A DNA stretch of 64,000 nucleotides from contig NZ_JXCA02000016.1 of NCBI RefSeq assembly GCF_000828085.3, positions 51,097-115,096 of the forward strand, read 5' to 3'. Under the pieces are notes generated by a model. It did not search any database. It was not told the DNA's origin and saw nothing but the letters and a program-made list of their open reading frames with translations. Position numbers and translations under genes: made by a program. Shown one piece after another: positions 8,217-16,691 of the stretch (position 1 is the first letter of the stretch; every line of letters starts with the position of its first letter). Origin of the DNA: Scytonema tolypothrichoides VB-61278 (lineage in GTDB: Bacteria; Cyanobacteriota; Cyanobacteriia; Cyanobacteriales; Nostocaceae).

Positions 8217-9320
8217 ATGTCATTTCTTGCGGGTTTAGCAGCGATCGCAGTCTTGGCTGTTTTGATCCTGGTGCATGAGTTTGGACATTTTATTGCAGCA
8301 AGATCCCAAGGGATTTATGTCAATCGCTTTTCTCTGGGCTTTGGTCCGGTGATTTGGAAGTATCAAGGAGCACAAACTGAATACGCTCTCCGCGCTTTTC
8401 CTCTGGGTGGGTTTGTCGGTTTTCCTGACGATGATCCAGATAGTGATATTCCTCCCAATGACCCAAATCTTTTACGTAACCGCCCTGTTTTAGATCGGGC
8501 GATTGTGATTAGCGCAGGAGTGATAGCAAATTTAATATTTGCCTACTTTCTGCTTGTAACACAGGTGGGTGTTGTAGGGGTAAACATACCGCAACCGCCC
8601 CAAAATGGGATTCTCATCCCAGAATTAATTTCACAACCAGTTTCTGTTGCGGCTAAAGCAGGTCTTCAGCCTGGAGATGTCATTTTAGCTGCTGATGACA
8701 GAATTTTTGGGACTTCTGAACAAGACTTAAAAGCTTTCACAGAAATCATCAAAACTCATTTAGGCAAGCAGGTTAATTTGACAATCGCCCGTGGCGATCA
8801 AAAACTGTCTGTGAATCTGACTCCTGAAGCTAATGCTAAGGGAGAGGGTAGCATAGGTGTTCGCCTTTCTCCTAATCAGAAAATCGTGCATCGTCGCGCC
8901 ACAAACCCGGTCGAAGCATTAAAAATTGGCGCTACACAATTTCAGCAGATTCTGGTCAAGACAGCTCAAGGTTTTGGACAATTAATCACTAACTTCCGCG
9001 AAACAGCAAACCAAGTCGCGGGTCCAGTTAAAATTGTTGAGATTGGTGCAAGCTGGGCTCAGAATGATATCAGCAATTTGTTGTTCTTTGGTGCTTTGAT
9101 CAGCATTAACTTGGCTTTTATCAACATTTTGCCCTTACCAGCTTTAGATGGAGGACAACTCGCTTTTCTGTTGATTGAAGGTTTGCGCGGTAAACCCTTA
9201 CCGAATCGTGTTCAAGAAGGTGTCATGCAAACTGGTTTGGTGATACTTTTAGGACTAGGAATTTTTCTCATCGTTAAAGAAACTACCCAATTGGAGTGGG
9301 TGCAAAGATTATTTCAGTAA
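8217..9320 (+). CDS. rseP: Site-2 zinc metalloprotease RseP
   Basis: Membrane protease of 367 residues that cleaves substrates within the bilayer during regulated proteolysis. HEFGH at residues 20-24 lies in the first transmembrane segment. A PDZ domain spans about residues 120-210 (AGLQPGDVILAAD), and the second metal motif is LPLPALDGG near residue 312. The last helix precedes the C-terminus. The ATG at 8217 fits the family start. The stop overlaps the next start (TAATG), so rseP and nth are probably cotranscribed and translationally coupled. Confidence 0.96.
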   Translation: MSFLAGLAAIAVLAVLILVHEFGHFIAARSQGIYVNRFSLGFGPVIWKYQGAQTEYALRAFPLGGFVGFPDDDPDSDIPPNDPNLLRNRPVLDRAIVISAGVIANLIFAYFLLVTQVGVVGVNIPQPPQNGILIPELISQPVSVAAKAGLQPGDVILAADDRIFGTSEQDLKAFTEIIKTHLGKQVNLTIARGDQKLSVNLTPEANAKGEGSIGVRLSPNQKIVHRRATNPVEALKIGATQFQQILVKTAQGFGQLITNFRETANQVAGPVKIVEIGASWAQNDISNLLFFGALISINLAFINILPLPALDGGQLAFLLIEGLRGKPLPNRVQEGVMQTGLVILLGLGIFLIVKETTQLEWVQRLFQ

Positions 9321-10009
9321 TGAGTATCTGCAAAAAGTCATCAAAGAAGCAACGGGCGCTAGAAATTCTAGTTCGCCTGAAGCGTCTTTATCCAGATGCA
9401 ACTTGCTCTTTAAACTACTCAACTCCTGTACAGTTGCTGGTGGCTACGATTCTCTCCGCTCAATGTACGGATGAACGGGTGAATCTAGTAACACCAGGTT
9501 TATTTAGTAAATTTCCGGATGCAGCAAGTCTGGCAAATGCTGATTTGACAGAGTTAGAAACAATCGTGCGTTCCACAGGGTTCTATCGCAATAAGGCAAA
9601 GAATATTCAAGCTGCTTGTCGAATGATTATCAATGAGTTTGGCGGTCATGTTCCCAAGCAGATGGAACAGCTGTTGCGGCTTCCAGGTGTGGCGCGAAAG
9701 ACAGCAAATGTCGTGCTTGCTCATGCTTATGGAATTAATGTTGGGGTGACGGTGGATACTCATGTGAAACGTCTGAGTGAGCGTTTGGGGTTAACTGAAC
9801 ACACAGACCCCATCCGTATTGAACGAGATTTGATGGGTCTATTGCCTCAAGCAGATTGGGAAAATTGGTCTATTCGGCTGATTTATCATGGTCGTGCGAT
9901 TTGTAAAGCGCGATCGCCTGCTTGTGATGCTTGTGATTTAGCTGACCTGTGTCCTTCTGCTTTTAACGTGCCACAAGTAACTGTCAAGGCAAAAATTAAG
10001 GAAGCTTAG
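9320..10009 (+). CDS. nth: Endonuclease III
   Basis: DNA glycosylase/AP lyase that removes oxidised pyrimidines. The helix-hairpin-helix LPGVARKTANVVL carries the catalytic lysine context, VDTHVKR supplies the aspartate, and the C-terminal C-x6-C-x2-C-x5-C set (CKARSPACDACDLADLC) binds a 4Fe-4S cluster. About 229 residues when started at the ATG that overlaps the rseP stop. An earlier in-frame start at 9296 would overlap rseP more and is less likely. Confidence 0.96.
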   Translation: MSICKKSSKKQRALEILVRLKRLYPDATCSLNYSTPVQLLVATILSAQCTDERVNLVTPGLFSKFPDAASLANADLTELETIVRSTGFYRNKAKNIQAACRMIINEFGGHVPKQMEQLLRLPGVARKTANVVLAHAYGINVGVTVDTHVKRLSERLGLTEHTDPIRIERDLMGLLPQADWENWSIRLIYHGRAICKARSPACDACDLADLCPSAFNVPQVTVKAKIKEA

Positions 10010-10074
10010 GATGCTCGAAACACTCAGCTAATTCCTACTCATCTCTCATCATTTTTGGCCGTGTAGTGAGACAA

Positions 10075-11160
10075 CTAAGACAAGCGAACAGCCCCAGTGA
10101 ACTTTTTACCTGGATAGGGACGCATCTGGGCAAGTTTGTCAAATGCGGGAAGGGTTTCCATATGCTTTATCATCTGGGTACGCATTTGGACATCAGGAAG
10201 TGCTCCTCTCATCGCACCCATGTTCTCACTGACATGATCGGGGTTGCTGGTTGCTGGAATCGCACAGGTTACAGCAGGATGCGAAATGACGAACTTGAGG
10301 AAAAACTGTGCCCAATTCTCACACCCGATCTCGCGGGCGAAATCGGGGAGGGGTTGTCCCTTAACCACCTCGAACAAGCGCGCCTTCTCAAAGGGCATGT
10401 TGACCAAAACCGCTGTTCCCCGATCTGCCGCAGCAGGGAGAATTCTCTTTTCGGCTAGGCGTTCCTGGATTGAATAGTGGACTTGAACAAAGTCCAGATC
10501 GCCGTTTTCGACCCACCTTGCTAAGGGTTCAAAATATGGCAACTCGTGATGCGTTACTCCTAGGTAGCGGATTATACCCTATTTCTTCCATTCCCGCAGG
10601 ATAGGCAGAATTATGTCTACATTTACCAGGCTGTGAACCTGCATCACGTCAATGCGATCGCGCCACAATCGCTCCCTCGACTGCTCAAGCTGGCGCAGTG
10701 CCTGACTCTTGTCACTGAGATACTCGCCAGTCGCCCAGATTTTATTAGTAATGAAGAGATCATTAGTGATACCGAGTGTCGTTGCTTCATCGCCGACGAT
10801 GATCTCTGACATTCCATAGAGTGGTGAGGTGTCGATCACACGCCCACCTCCATCTCTGAAACGACGCATCACTTCCTGCAAGCGATCGCGCGGCTGTCCA
10901 GGCAAAATATCAAACGTCATAAAGGTTCCCATCCCAATCGCAGGTACCCTCTCCTTCGTGCGAGGGATGACTTTTGTGATCAATTGGGATGATTGATTTG
11001 GGTTAAAATTCACCGTTTGACTCGTTGCTTGTTTGCCATTAAGAGCACAGGATGTAAAAACAGTAGTTACAGCACCAAGTCCCATCACCTTGATTGCAGT
11101 GCGACGGGAAATCGCTGGGTGGGAAGCATTATGCATGGCATCACTTTGATTAGGTTTCAT
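10075..11160 (-). pseudogene. Aldo/keto reductase with Tat-type signal, interrupted by an amber codon
   Basis: From 11160 (MKPNQSDAMHN) there is a twin-arginine-like start (SRRTAIKVMG) with a hydrophobic stretch and a lipobox-like FTSC. The aldo/keto reductase barrel follows, with DTSPLYGMSE (catalytic Asp/Tyr region) and DVMQVHS. At 10579-10581 the frame meets TAG after LREWKK. It then continues in the same frame as GIIRYLGVTHHELPYFEP through VQVHYSIQ and the rest of the barrel to 10075. A single G-to-T change (GAG to TAG) would explain it. Tat export of a periplasmic oxidoreductase is inferred. The divergent LysR gene may have regulated it. Confidence 0.85.
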
Positions 11161-11443
11161 AAGTGCTCTGTTACGAATGATTAAACGTGGACAAAAACTA
11201 GAACTTATCAATCCTTCGCAAGCAGGATAAGTTGAATAATTCGTTTGATGTTTGTCAAATGTCAAACACTGAGTTTCGGATTGATTTTTTTAATCCGAAA
11301 CAAACAAATTGGCATATTAGATTTACATTTAATTCTTTTCAACGGATTCTAAATCCCATATTACAAGCAAGTTAGATGATTGTTATTTCATATTGGGTAT
11401 GAGTTAATAACTTATAGTTATTACCAAACAGATAACAGATAAC

Positions 11444-12349
11444 ATGGAGTTCCGCCAACTCAAATATTTCATCACGGTTGCTTCCGAACTGCACTTTGGT
11501 CGAGCTGCTGAGTCACTGCACCTGAGCCAACCTGCATTAAGCAAACAAATTCAGGCGTTGGAGAACAGCTTAGAAATTCAACTGTTTGAACGCACAAAAC
11601 ACTCTTGTAAGCTAACTCCCGCCGGACAGAAATTTTTGGAAACAGCGCACCGGGTTCTGCATGAGGTAGAGGAAGGCATACAAATTACCAAACAAGTTGC
11701 TAACGGACAAGTTGGGAAAGTAAGGCTTGGCTTGACTGAAGCAACACTGTTTTGCCTTGCGCCAAGTATTTTAAGAACGTATCGAGAGTGTTACCCACAA
11801 GTCGATTTAGTCCTGACAAGTGGTGGAACGGAAGCTCATGTTGAAGCTTTACGCACTTACCAAATTGATGTTGGGTTTGTTTATCTTCCCATCCGTGAAC
11901 CAACTCTGTGTGTGTATCCGTTATATAAAGAGATTTACATTGCTGCACTGTCCGCATCCCATCCGCTTGCTAGACACAGACAAATATCACTCCAGTCTTT
12001 AGCTCATGAACCACTTATTATTTACCCGCGATCGCTTGCACCCGTCTTGTATGCTGATTTCATCAAATGTTGTGAGCAAGCCGGATTTGTTCCCAACATC
12101 GTGCAGGAGGCTGAACTCGCTCAGACTCGCCTAGGTTTGGCGGCGGCTGGAGTTGGCATTACGTTTGTTCTCGCTGATATGCAAAATCTGAGTGCCAAAG
12201 GAGTGGTTTATCGACCTTTAATCGGAGACTTTCCCACATTGAAACTGGCTCTAGCGCGGCGACAGACAGAATCTTCACCAGTTGTGCATGAATTTCTCAG
12301 GGTACTCAGAACAACGGCATTGTCAACTAAGAGGGCGCTTGAGAAGTAG
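11444..12349 (+). CDS. LysR-family transcriptional regulator
   Basis: 301 residues. The winged helix-turn-helix is at residues 1-60 (MEFRQLKYFITVASELHFGRAAE and SQPALSKQIQALE). A periplasmic-binding-protein-like effector domain follows (about 90-295). LysR proteins usually act on a divergent neighbour; here that is the broken aldo/keto reductase, about 280 bp away. The effector is unknown. The ATG at 11444 is the natural start. Confidence 0.93.
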   Translation: MEFRQLKYFITVASELHFGRAAESLHLSQPALSKQIQALENSLEIQLFERTKHSCKLTPAGQKFLETAHRVLHEVEEGIQITKQVANGQVGKVRLGLTEATLFCLAPSILRTYRECYPQVDLVLTSGGTEAHVEALRTYQIDVGFVYLPIREPTLCVYPLYKEIYIAALSASHPLARHRQISLQSLAHEPLIIYPRSLAPVLYADFIKCCEQAGFVPNIVQEAELAQTRLGLAAAGVGITFVLADMQNLSAKGVVYRPLIGDFPTLKLALARRQTESSPVVHEFLRVLRTTALSTKRALEK

Positions 12350-12458
12350 CGGATTGATGTCTTGTGTTTCTACATGCTCTATCTCAAATAGATTTTGGTC
12401 ACTGGACTGGCAATTATATAAAATGGAAAGTGCTGTCTTCAAATAAATCACTGACATT

Positions 12459-12761
12459 ATGGCAAAAAAGAGTTTGATTGAGCGCGAGAAAAAACGCGCC
12501 AGATTGGTGGCTAAATACGCTGCAAAACGTGAAGCACTGCTGGAAGAATTTAGAGAAGCAGAATCTCCTCTTGATAAACTGGAAATTCACCGTGAAATTC
12601 AACAGCTACCCCGCAATAGCGCTCCTAGCCGCCACCGTAACCGTTGCTGGTTAACGGGTCGTTCCAGAGGAGTTTACCGCGACTTTGGGCTATCTCGTAA
12701 CGTCTTACGCGAATGGGCACACGAAGGTCTTTTACCTGGAGTTGTTAAGTCTAGTTGGTAG
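12459..12761 (+). CDS. rpsN: 30S ribosomal protein S14
   Basis: A 100-residue basic protein beginning [13 protein letters not shown] and ending [11 protein letters not shown], with the conserved [18 protein letters not shown] block. It is the long, zinc-free form of S14 typical of cyanobacteria and plastids. It stands alone outside ribosomal operons, as is usual in this phylum. Confidence 0.98.
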   Translation: MAKKSLIEREKKRARLVAKYAAKREALLEEFREAESPLDKLEIHREIQQLPRNSAPSRHRNRCWLTGRSRGVYRDFGLSRNVLREWAHEGLLPGVVKSSW

Positions 12762-12779
12762 TTATTCGTCACTAGTCAC

Positions 12780-12865
12780 TAGGAGGCACTGCGTTGGGGA
12801 GCCAGTGCTTGATGAGGGTTTCCCGACAGAGGTATCTGGCGTTCGGGTTCCCCGACAGTCCCGCA
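12780..12865. repeat. Mosaic palindromic repeat downstream of rpsN
   Basis: GGCACTG...CAGTGC forms a hairpin around GCGTTGGGGAGC. It is followed by modules with CCCGACAG and TCTGGCGTTCGGG. The same modules, in another order, recur at 62655-62770, so this is a dispersed repeat family and not coding sequence. Confidence 0.65.
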
Positions 12866-12950
12866 TGTGCCGTTCATTAGTCATTAGGAAATGATAAAAG
12901 ACCAAAGACTAATGACTAAGGACAAAAGACATAAATTATTTATTGCCTAT

Positions 12951-13280
12951 TTATTGCCCACAACACTTGTCAATCCCCAAACTTTCTAAGAGTAAGTCGC
13001 TAACGGCGTTAGCAATAGCAAACTCACCGTAGAAACTTTTAGAAAAATCAAACGACTGCATCTCTGTAACAATGGCAATAACCAGAGAACCCAAGTCGTT
13101 TTCTCCTTCCATGCGTTGACGTACAAAAATTTGTGCTGCCCTTTCGGCAATTATCTGATTGATTGCTTCTGGGATAAATTCTTCATCCAGCCACTGATGC
13201 AAGCGTTGCTGTAACCATTTTCCTTCAAGCATCGGATCTTGAGGTGGTGGTAGGGTGATCGGTGGAATGGGTTGTGTCAT
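12951..13280 (-). CDS. Conserved cyanobacterial protein of unknown function
   Basis: 109 residues with no membrane segment or signal. The N-terminus is proline-rich ([13 protein letters not shown]), followed by an amphipathic region with [23 protein letters not shown] and a tail [16 protein letters not shown] recognise it as the kind of small soluble protein found across cyanobacteria but know no function. It is divergent from aat with about 80 bp between the starts. Confidence 0.7.
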   Translation of the reverse strand: MTQPIPPITLPPPQDPMLEGKWLQQRLHQWLDEEFIPEAINQIIAERAAQIFVRQRMEGENDLGSLVIAIVTEMQSFDFSKSFYGEFAIANAVSDLLLESLGIDKCCGQ

Positions 13281-13359
13281 TTTTTCTTGTTTTTATATTA
13301 AAGAGGTTTGTAGTAGTCCCTTCAGGGCTGACTACAAACTATGTATATTCCTTATTTCT

Positions 13360-13935
13360 ATGAAATATGATGTTGCGACTATTATTCAAGGCTATGCTCA
13401 AGGTTATTTTCTCATGGCTGATGAGAATAATGTCTTGGGGTGGTATGGGAGTCGCGATCGCACTCTCATTCCTTTAGATACACGATTTCGCTATCCCAAG
13501 TCTCTGCAGCGTGTTCTGAATCAAGAACGCTTTAGCGTTGGGATTAACCGCGATTTTAACGCTGTGGTGGCTGGGTGTGCTAACCGAGAATCAACTTGGA
13601 TTTCACCAGAGTTAAAACAAATTTATTGGGAACTTTACCAGACGGGTTGGGCGTATAGTTTTGAAACTTGGCAAGGGGATGAACTGGCTGGGGGAATTTT
13701 AGGAATTGTGATTGGCGGTGCTTTTATTGGGGAGTCGATGTTTTACCGCATCCCGGAAGGTTCAAAGGTCGCTATGGTGAAGTTGGTGGAAAGGTTGCGC
13801 CAAAGGCGATTTGTGATGTTTGATGCCCAAATGATGAATCCCCATTTGGAGAGGTTTGGTGCTTATGGGGTCAATGATGATGAGTACATGGTGTTACTTG
13901 ATAAAGCTTTGCAACGTTCTTGTTCTCTATTTTGA
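13360..13935 (+). CDS. aat: Leucyl/phenylalanyl-tRNA--protein transferase (first copy)
   Basis: Adds Leu or Phe to N-terminal Arg/Lys of proteins, marking them for ClpS-ClpAP (N-degron pathway). 191 residues from ATG 13360 ([17 protein letters not shown]). Family hallmarks: [14 protein letters not shown] near the start, [25 protein letters not shown] (GG and GESMF blocks) and [18 protein letters not shown]. An upstream in-frame extension to 13255 has no family support. A shorter near-identical copy lies at 16020-16565, separated by a beta-lactamase-fold gene, a cupin and a small protein. Confidence 0.95.
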   Translation: MKYDVATIIQGYAQGYFLMADENNVLGWYGSRDRTLIPLDTRFRYPKSLQRVLNQERFSVGINRDFNAVVAGCANRESTWISPELKQIYWELYQTGWAYSFETWQGDELAGGILGIVIGGAFIGESMFYRIPEGSKVAMVKLVERLRQRRFVMFDAQMMNPHLERFGAYGVNDDEYMVLLDKALQRSCSLF

Positions 13936-13979
13936 GTTTTGTTGCGATCAGTTAACCAATGGAAAACGGTAGCGCAGCA

Positions 13980-14116
13980 GGTATTATACCAATTCAAAAT
14001 TCGCTCATTCAAAGTATGCCCTACGGGCACGCTGCGCTATCAAAATGAAGAAAGCCAGACATAACAAGGGTTTGAGAATGTATATCTGTCGTATTCTTTT
14101 TTCAAATTGGTATTAC
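13980..14116. mobile_element. MITE with TACCAATT ends
   Basis: GGTATTATACCAATT at the left and AATTGGTATTACC at the right face each other about 135 bp apart. Inside is a small palindromic module (GTATGCCCTACGGGCACGCTGCG) also seen near 23865 and 28010. No gene. Confidence 0.55.
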
Positions 14117-14169
14117 CAAGAGAAATAGCGAAAAGCTTTTGAGACACCAGTAGCTAAAATGTGATCAGC

Positions 14170-14877
14170 TCAAGAAGTTTGTGCAACTCCAAAATTGACT
14201 TGGAGTTCGTGGAGCATTTTCACAATGCTGTCTCCGTAGATAACTGAACCGTGCATTGTAGCAAGGTACTTAATGGGAAGCTTTTTGATAGCTTCGATTC
14301 CGCGAGTGAATGTCTTTCCCTCAACCATAAATCCTAGTTGACGCTGAAACTTGATGACTGACTCTGTCAAATCCTCATTGGTGAGTGGTGTGTCAAAATG
14401 ACCATTGTGAGCTGCCAAGTCAGAACAGAAAAGGACACAATCTTGCGGTTCGTAGAACAGACATCCCTCCCAACCATGTGGAAAATGAGGCGTCTCGATG
14501 AGGGTAATGTTCTTCGATCCTAAGGAAACGCTTTTGTTATTCTTCAAAACGTGCGCTTTTCGGATCGCAAAATCGTCAATATTAGCTCGATTTAGGGGAC
14601 TGACAAGCGGGACAGCTTCTGGACAAACTTCCAGCCATTGATTCAATGCTCCACACTCATCAGCTTCAAGGTGACAAAAAGCAACGTAACGGATTTCAGT
14701 CGGATTGCATACTGACGATACTAACTCATAAATGGCATTGAACCATTTCGAGTGTCCTGTGTGAATGAGCATGTGACACTCATCTAAAATGAGAAACTGA
14801 CTGAAGACAAAGTTCTTGTTAGTAGAAACGGAGATCTTAAATACTTTGGAAAGTATCTCATCAATTCTGGTAAACAT
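14170..14877 (-). CDS. ODP-type metallo-beta-lactamase-fold protein
   Basis: 235 residues from ATG 14877 (MFTRIDEIL). The fold motif is HLEADECG, the HxExD motif of oxygen-binding diiron (ODP/flavodiiron-like) domains but with Glu where the second His is usual. CSDLAAHNG gives a later Asp ligand and TMHGSVIYG the last His. Flavodiiron proteins add a flavodoxin domain; this one lacks it, so it is a stand-alone ODP domain. It may bind O2 or NO or act as a hydrolase. It is divergent from the cupin gene. Upstream, near 14896, is a lone TATAGCAATCC MITE end. Confidence 0.7.
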   Translation of the reverse strand: MFTRIDEILSKVFKISVSTNKNFVFSQFLILDECHMLIHTGHSKWFNAIYELVSSVCNPTEIRYVAFCHLEADECGALNQWLEVCPEAVPLVSPLNRANIDDFAIRKAHVLKNNKSVSLGSKNITLIETPHFPHGWEGCLFYEPQDCVLFCSDLAAHNGHFDTPLTNEDLTESVIKFQRQLGFMVEGKTFTRGIEAIKKLPIKYLATMHGSVIYGDSIVKMLHELQVNFGVAQTS

Positions 14878-15101
14878 CGTTATTCTTGAGTAATTTATAG
14901 CAATCCTAAATGATTCGCGACCACAACTTCCTCCGTGCAATTATTTACAATAGATGCATGGGGTGGATAAAAGTAGGACATGTCTGTCATACAGATGTTA
15001 CTTGGAAAGTCTCTACTTTAGAAACATAGTAAGTTTCAGTTGCAGGAGGCTCATGCAAGCCAAGTTAACAAAAATTGTAACAATAAGGAGTGGATATCAC
15101 G

Positions 15102-15587
15102 ATGTCAGAGAAAAAATCCTTTCTTTTACGAGCTTCTGAAATAGCAGAAAAACAAGCTACTTTCTCTCATCCTTGGAACCCAAACTCGCTTATCAGTGGA
15201 ACTCAGATAAGTCGTTTAGTAGGACTCACAAGAGTCGGTGTTAGTCTTGCCAAGATACCACCTGGCAAAGAATCGTTTGTCTATCATGCTCATCATCGAG
15301 AAGAAGAATGGATTTACATTATTTCCGGTCGTGGAGTAGCGGAGATTGATGGTGAGGAATTTGAAGTCAGCGCAGGGGATTTCATGGGTTTTCCAACACC
15401 TTCAGTAGCACATCATCTACGTAATCCCTATAATGAGGAGTTAGTTTATCTGATGGGTGGAGAAAATCTTGATGTTGAGATTGCGGACTTTCCTCGTCTG
15501 GGTAAGCGAATGCTTCGACGTGGGGCAGATGTGGAAATTTACGATATATCGAATGCTAAAAGTTTTGGTCCACTAAATGACACCTAA
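15102..15587 (+). CDS. Cupin-domain protein
   Basis: 161 residues from ATG 15102, with AAGGAG 12-17 bases upstream. The cupin metal motif is HAHHREEEW (two His and a Glu), with a later His in SVAHHLRNP. It also shows the small-residue turns ISGRGVAEIDG and VSAGDFMGFPTP. It is a single soluble domain. Enzymatic or sensory role unknown. It lies between the ODP protein and a small gene inside the segment bounded by the two aat copies. Confidence 0.85.
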   Translation: MSEKKSFLLRASEIAEKQATFSHPWNPNSLISGTQISRLVGLTRVGVSLAKIPPGKESFVYHAHHREEEWIYIISGRGVAEIDGEEFEVSAGDFMGFPTPSVAHHLRNPYNEELVYLMGGENLDVEIADFPRLGKRMLRRGADVEIYDISNAKSFGPLNDT

Positions 15588-15640
15588 CTCCCGTTGCAAC
15601 GGACGGACGATAAACTAGAAAAGTATGCAAGGAGGTTTTC

Positions 15641-15862
15641 ATGATGGCGAATCATTTAGCAGCGAGTTCTAACGATTCCAAACGGACAATATTTGCACCT
15701 CAACCGATTGGTGTTTTACCTGCACAACTACCGACGACTCAAGTCCTCAATGTTGAACTTGATGAAGATGAGGACATTGAGTGGACTTGGACGATATTGC
15801 CGACTGGTCAACAGTATGTTAGCGGCTACACGATCATTCCCAAATCATCTGACGGGAACTAA
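15641..15862 (+). CDS. Small acidic conserved protein, unknown function
   Basis: 73 residues preceded by a strong AAGGAGG. Sequence features: FAPQPIGVLPAQLPTTQVLNV, then an acidic run DEDEDIEWTW and a glycine/tyrosine end. It has no membrane segment. I recognise the type as a small cyanobacterial protein of unknown role. The good ribosome site and codon pattern support a real gene. Confidence 0.65.
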   Translation: MMANHLAASSNDSKRTIFAPQPIGVLPAQLPTTQVLNVELDEDEDIEWTWTILPTGQQYVSGYTIIPKSSDGN

Positions 15863-16019
15863 TTGACTGAGGACAAATTCTTTTCAAAAAGTCAAAACGC
15901 TGCTTGCAGGAAGATAACCTCAAAGTTCTGAGACGGGAATTGTCGGCTGTTAGTCACAGGCAACTGATACAGGTTTGGAGTTAGATTGGCTTTATCTTCC
16001 AGGCGCATCACCCAGAAGA

Positions 16020-16565
16020 ATGTATGCTCAAGGTTATTTTCTCATAGCTGAGGAGAGTGATGTCTGGGGGTGGTATGGGAGTCGCGATCGCACTCTCATT
16101 CCTTTAGATGAAAGATTTCGCTATCCCAAGTCCCTACGACGTGTTCTCAATCAAGAGCGTTTCACTGTCGCGATTAACCACGATTTTAAAGCTGTCGTAG
16201 CTGGATGTGCTAATCGAGAATCAACATGGATTTCACCAGAGTTAAAACAGATTTATTGGGAACTTTATCAAACGGGTTGGGCGCATAGTTTTGAAACTTG
16301 GCAAGGGGATGAACTGGCTGGAGGAATTTTAGGAATTGTGATTGGGGGTGTTTTTATTGGGGAGTCGATGTTTTACCGCATCCCGGAAGGTTCAAAGGTG
16401 GCGATGGTGAAGTTAGTAGAAATGTTGCGCCAAAGGCGATTTGTGATGTTTGATGCTCAGATGATGAATCCCCATTTGGAGAGGTTTGGTGCTTATGGGG
16501 TGAAAGATGATGAGTACATGGTGTTACTTGATAAAGCTTTGCATCGTTCTTGTTTTCTATTTTAG
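16020..16565 (+). CDS. aat: Second, N-terminally shortened aat copy
   Basis: 181 residues from ATG 16020 ([13 protein letters not shown]). It aligns with the first aat from its residue 11 onward, with about 16 differences by eye. All central motifs ([37 protein letters not shown]) are kept. The first 10 residues ([10 protein letters not shown]) are replaced by unrelated sequence, although a longer start at TTG 15975 would add 15 unrelated residues. The nucleotide match stops sharply at the shared TATGCTCAAGG. It may still fold, but could be an incomplete duplicate. Confidence 0.8.
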   Translation: MYAQGYFLIAEESDVWGWYGSRDRTLIPLDERFRYPKSLRRVLNQERFTVAINHDFKAVVAGCANRESTWISPELKQIYWELYQTGWAHSFETWQGDELAGGILGIVIGGVFIGESMFYRIPEGSKVAMVKLVEMLRQRRFVMFDAQMMNPHLERFGAYGVKDDEYMVLLDKALHRSCFLF

Positions 16566-16584
16566 AAAAATAGTAAGTTTCGAT

Positions 16585-16662
16585 ATGCCCAAAGGGCGGT
16601 TTGAGTACGTTAGCGTCAGCGCAAGCGCACGCCAAAAGGCATTGCCTACGTAAGCCTTTAAA
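16585..16662. repeat. Dispersed GC-rich palindromic repeat
   Basis: Contains GCCC/GGGC, TTAGCGTCAGCGCAAGCGC and GGCATTGCCTACG modules. It sits between the second aat and the NACHT remnant, possibly at the recombination joint. Confidence 0.5.
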
Positions 16663-16691
16663 GTTTGTAATACAAGTATTAAATTGATTGA

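Noticed and set aside
10075..11160. Frameshift in the aldo/keto reductase
   Set aside because: Both halves are in the same frame; only a TAG codon separates them.
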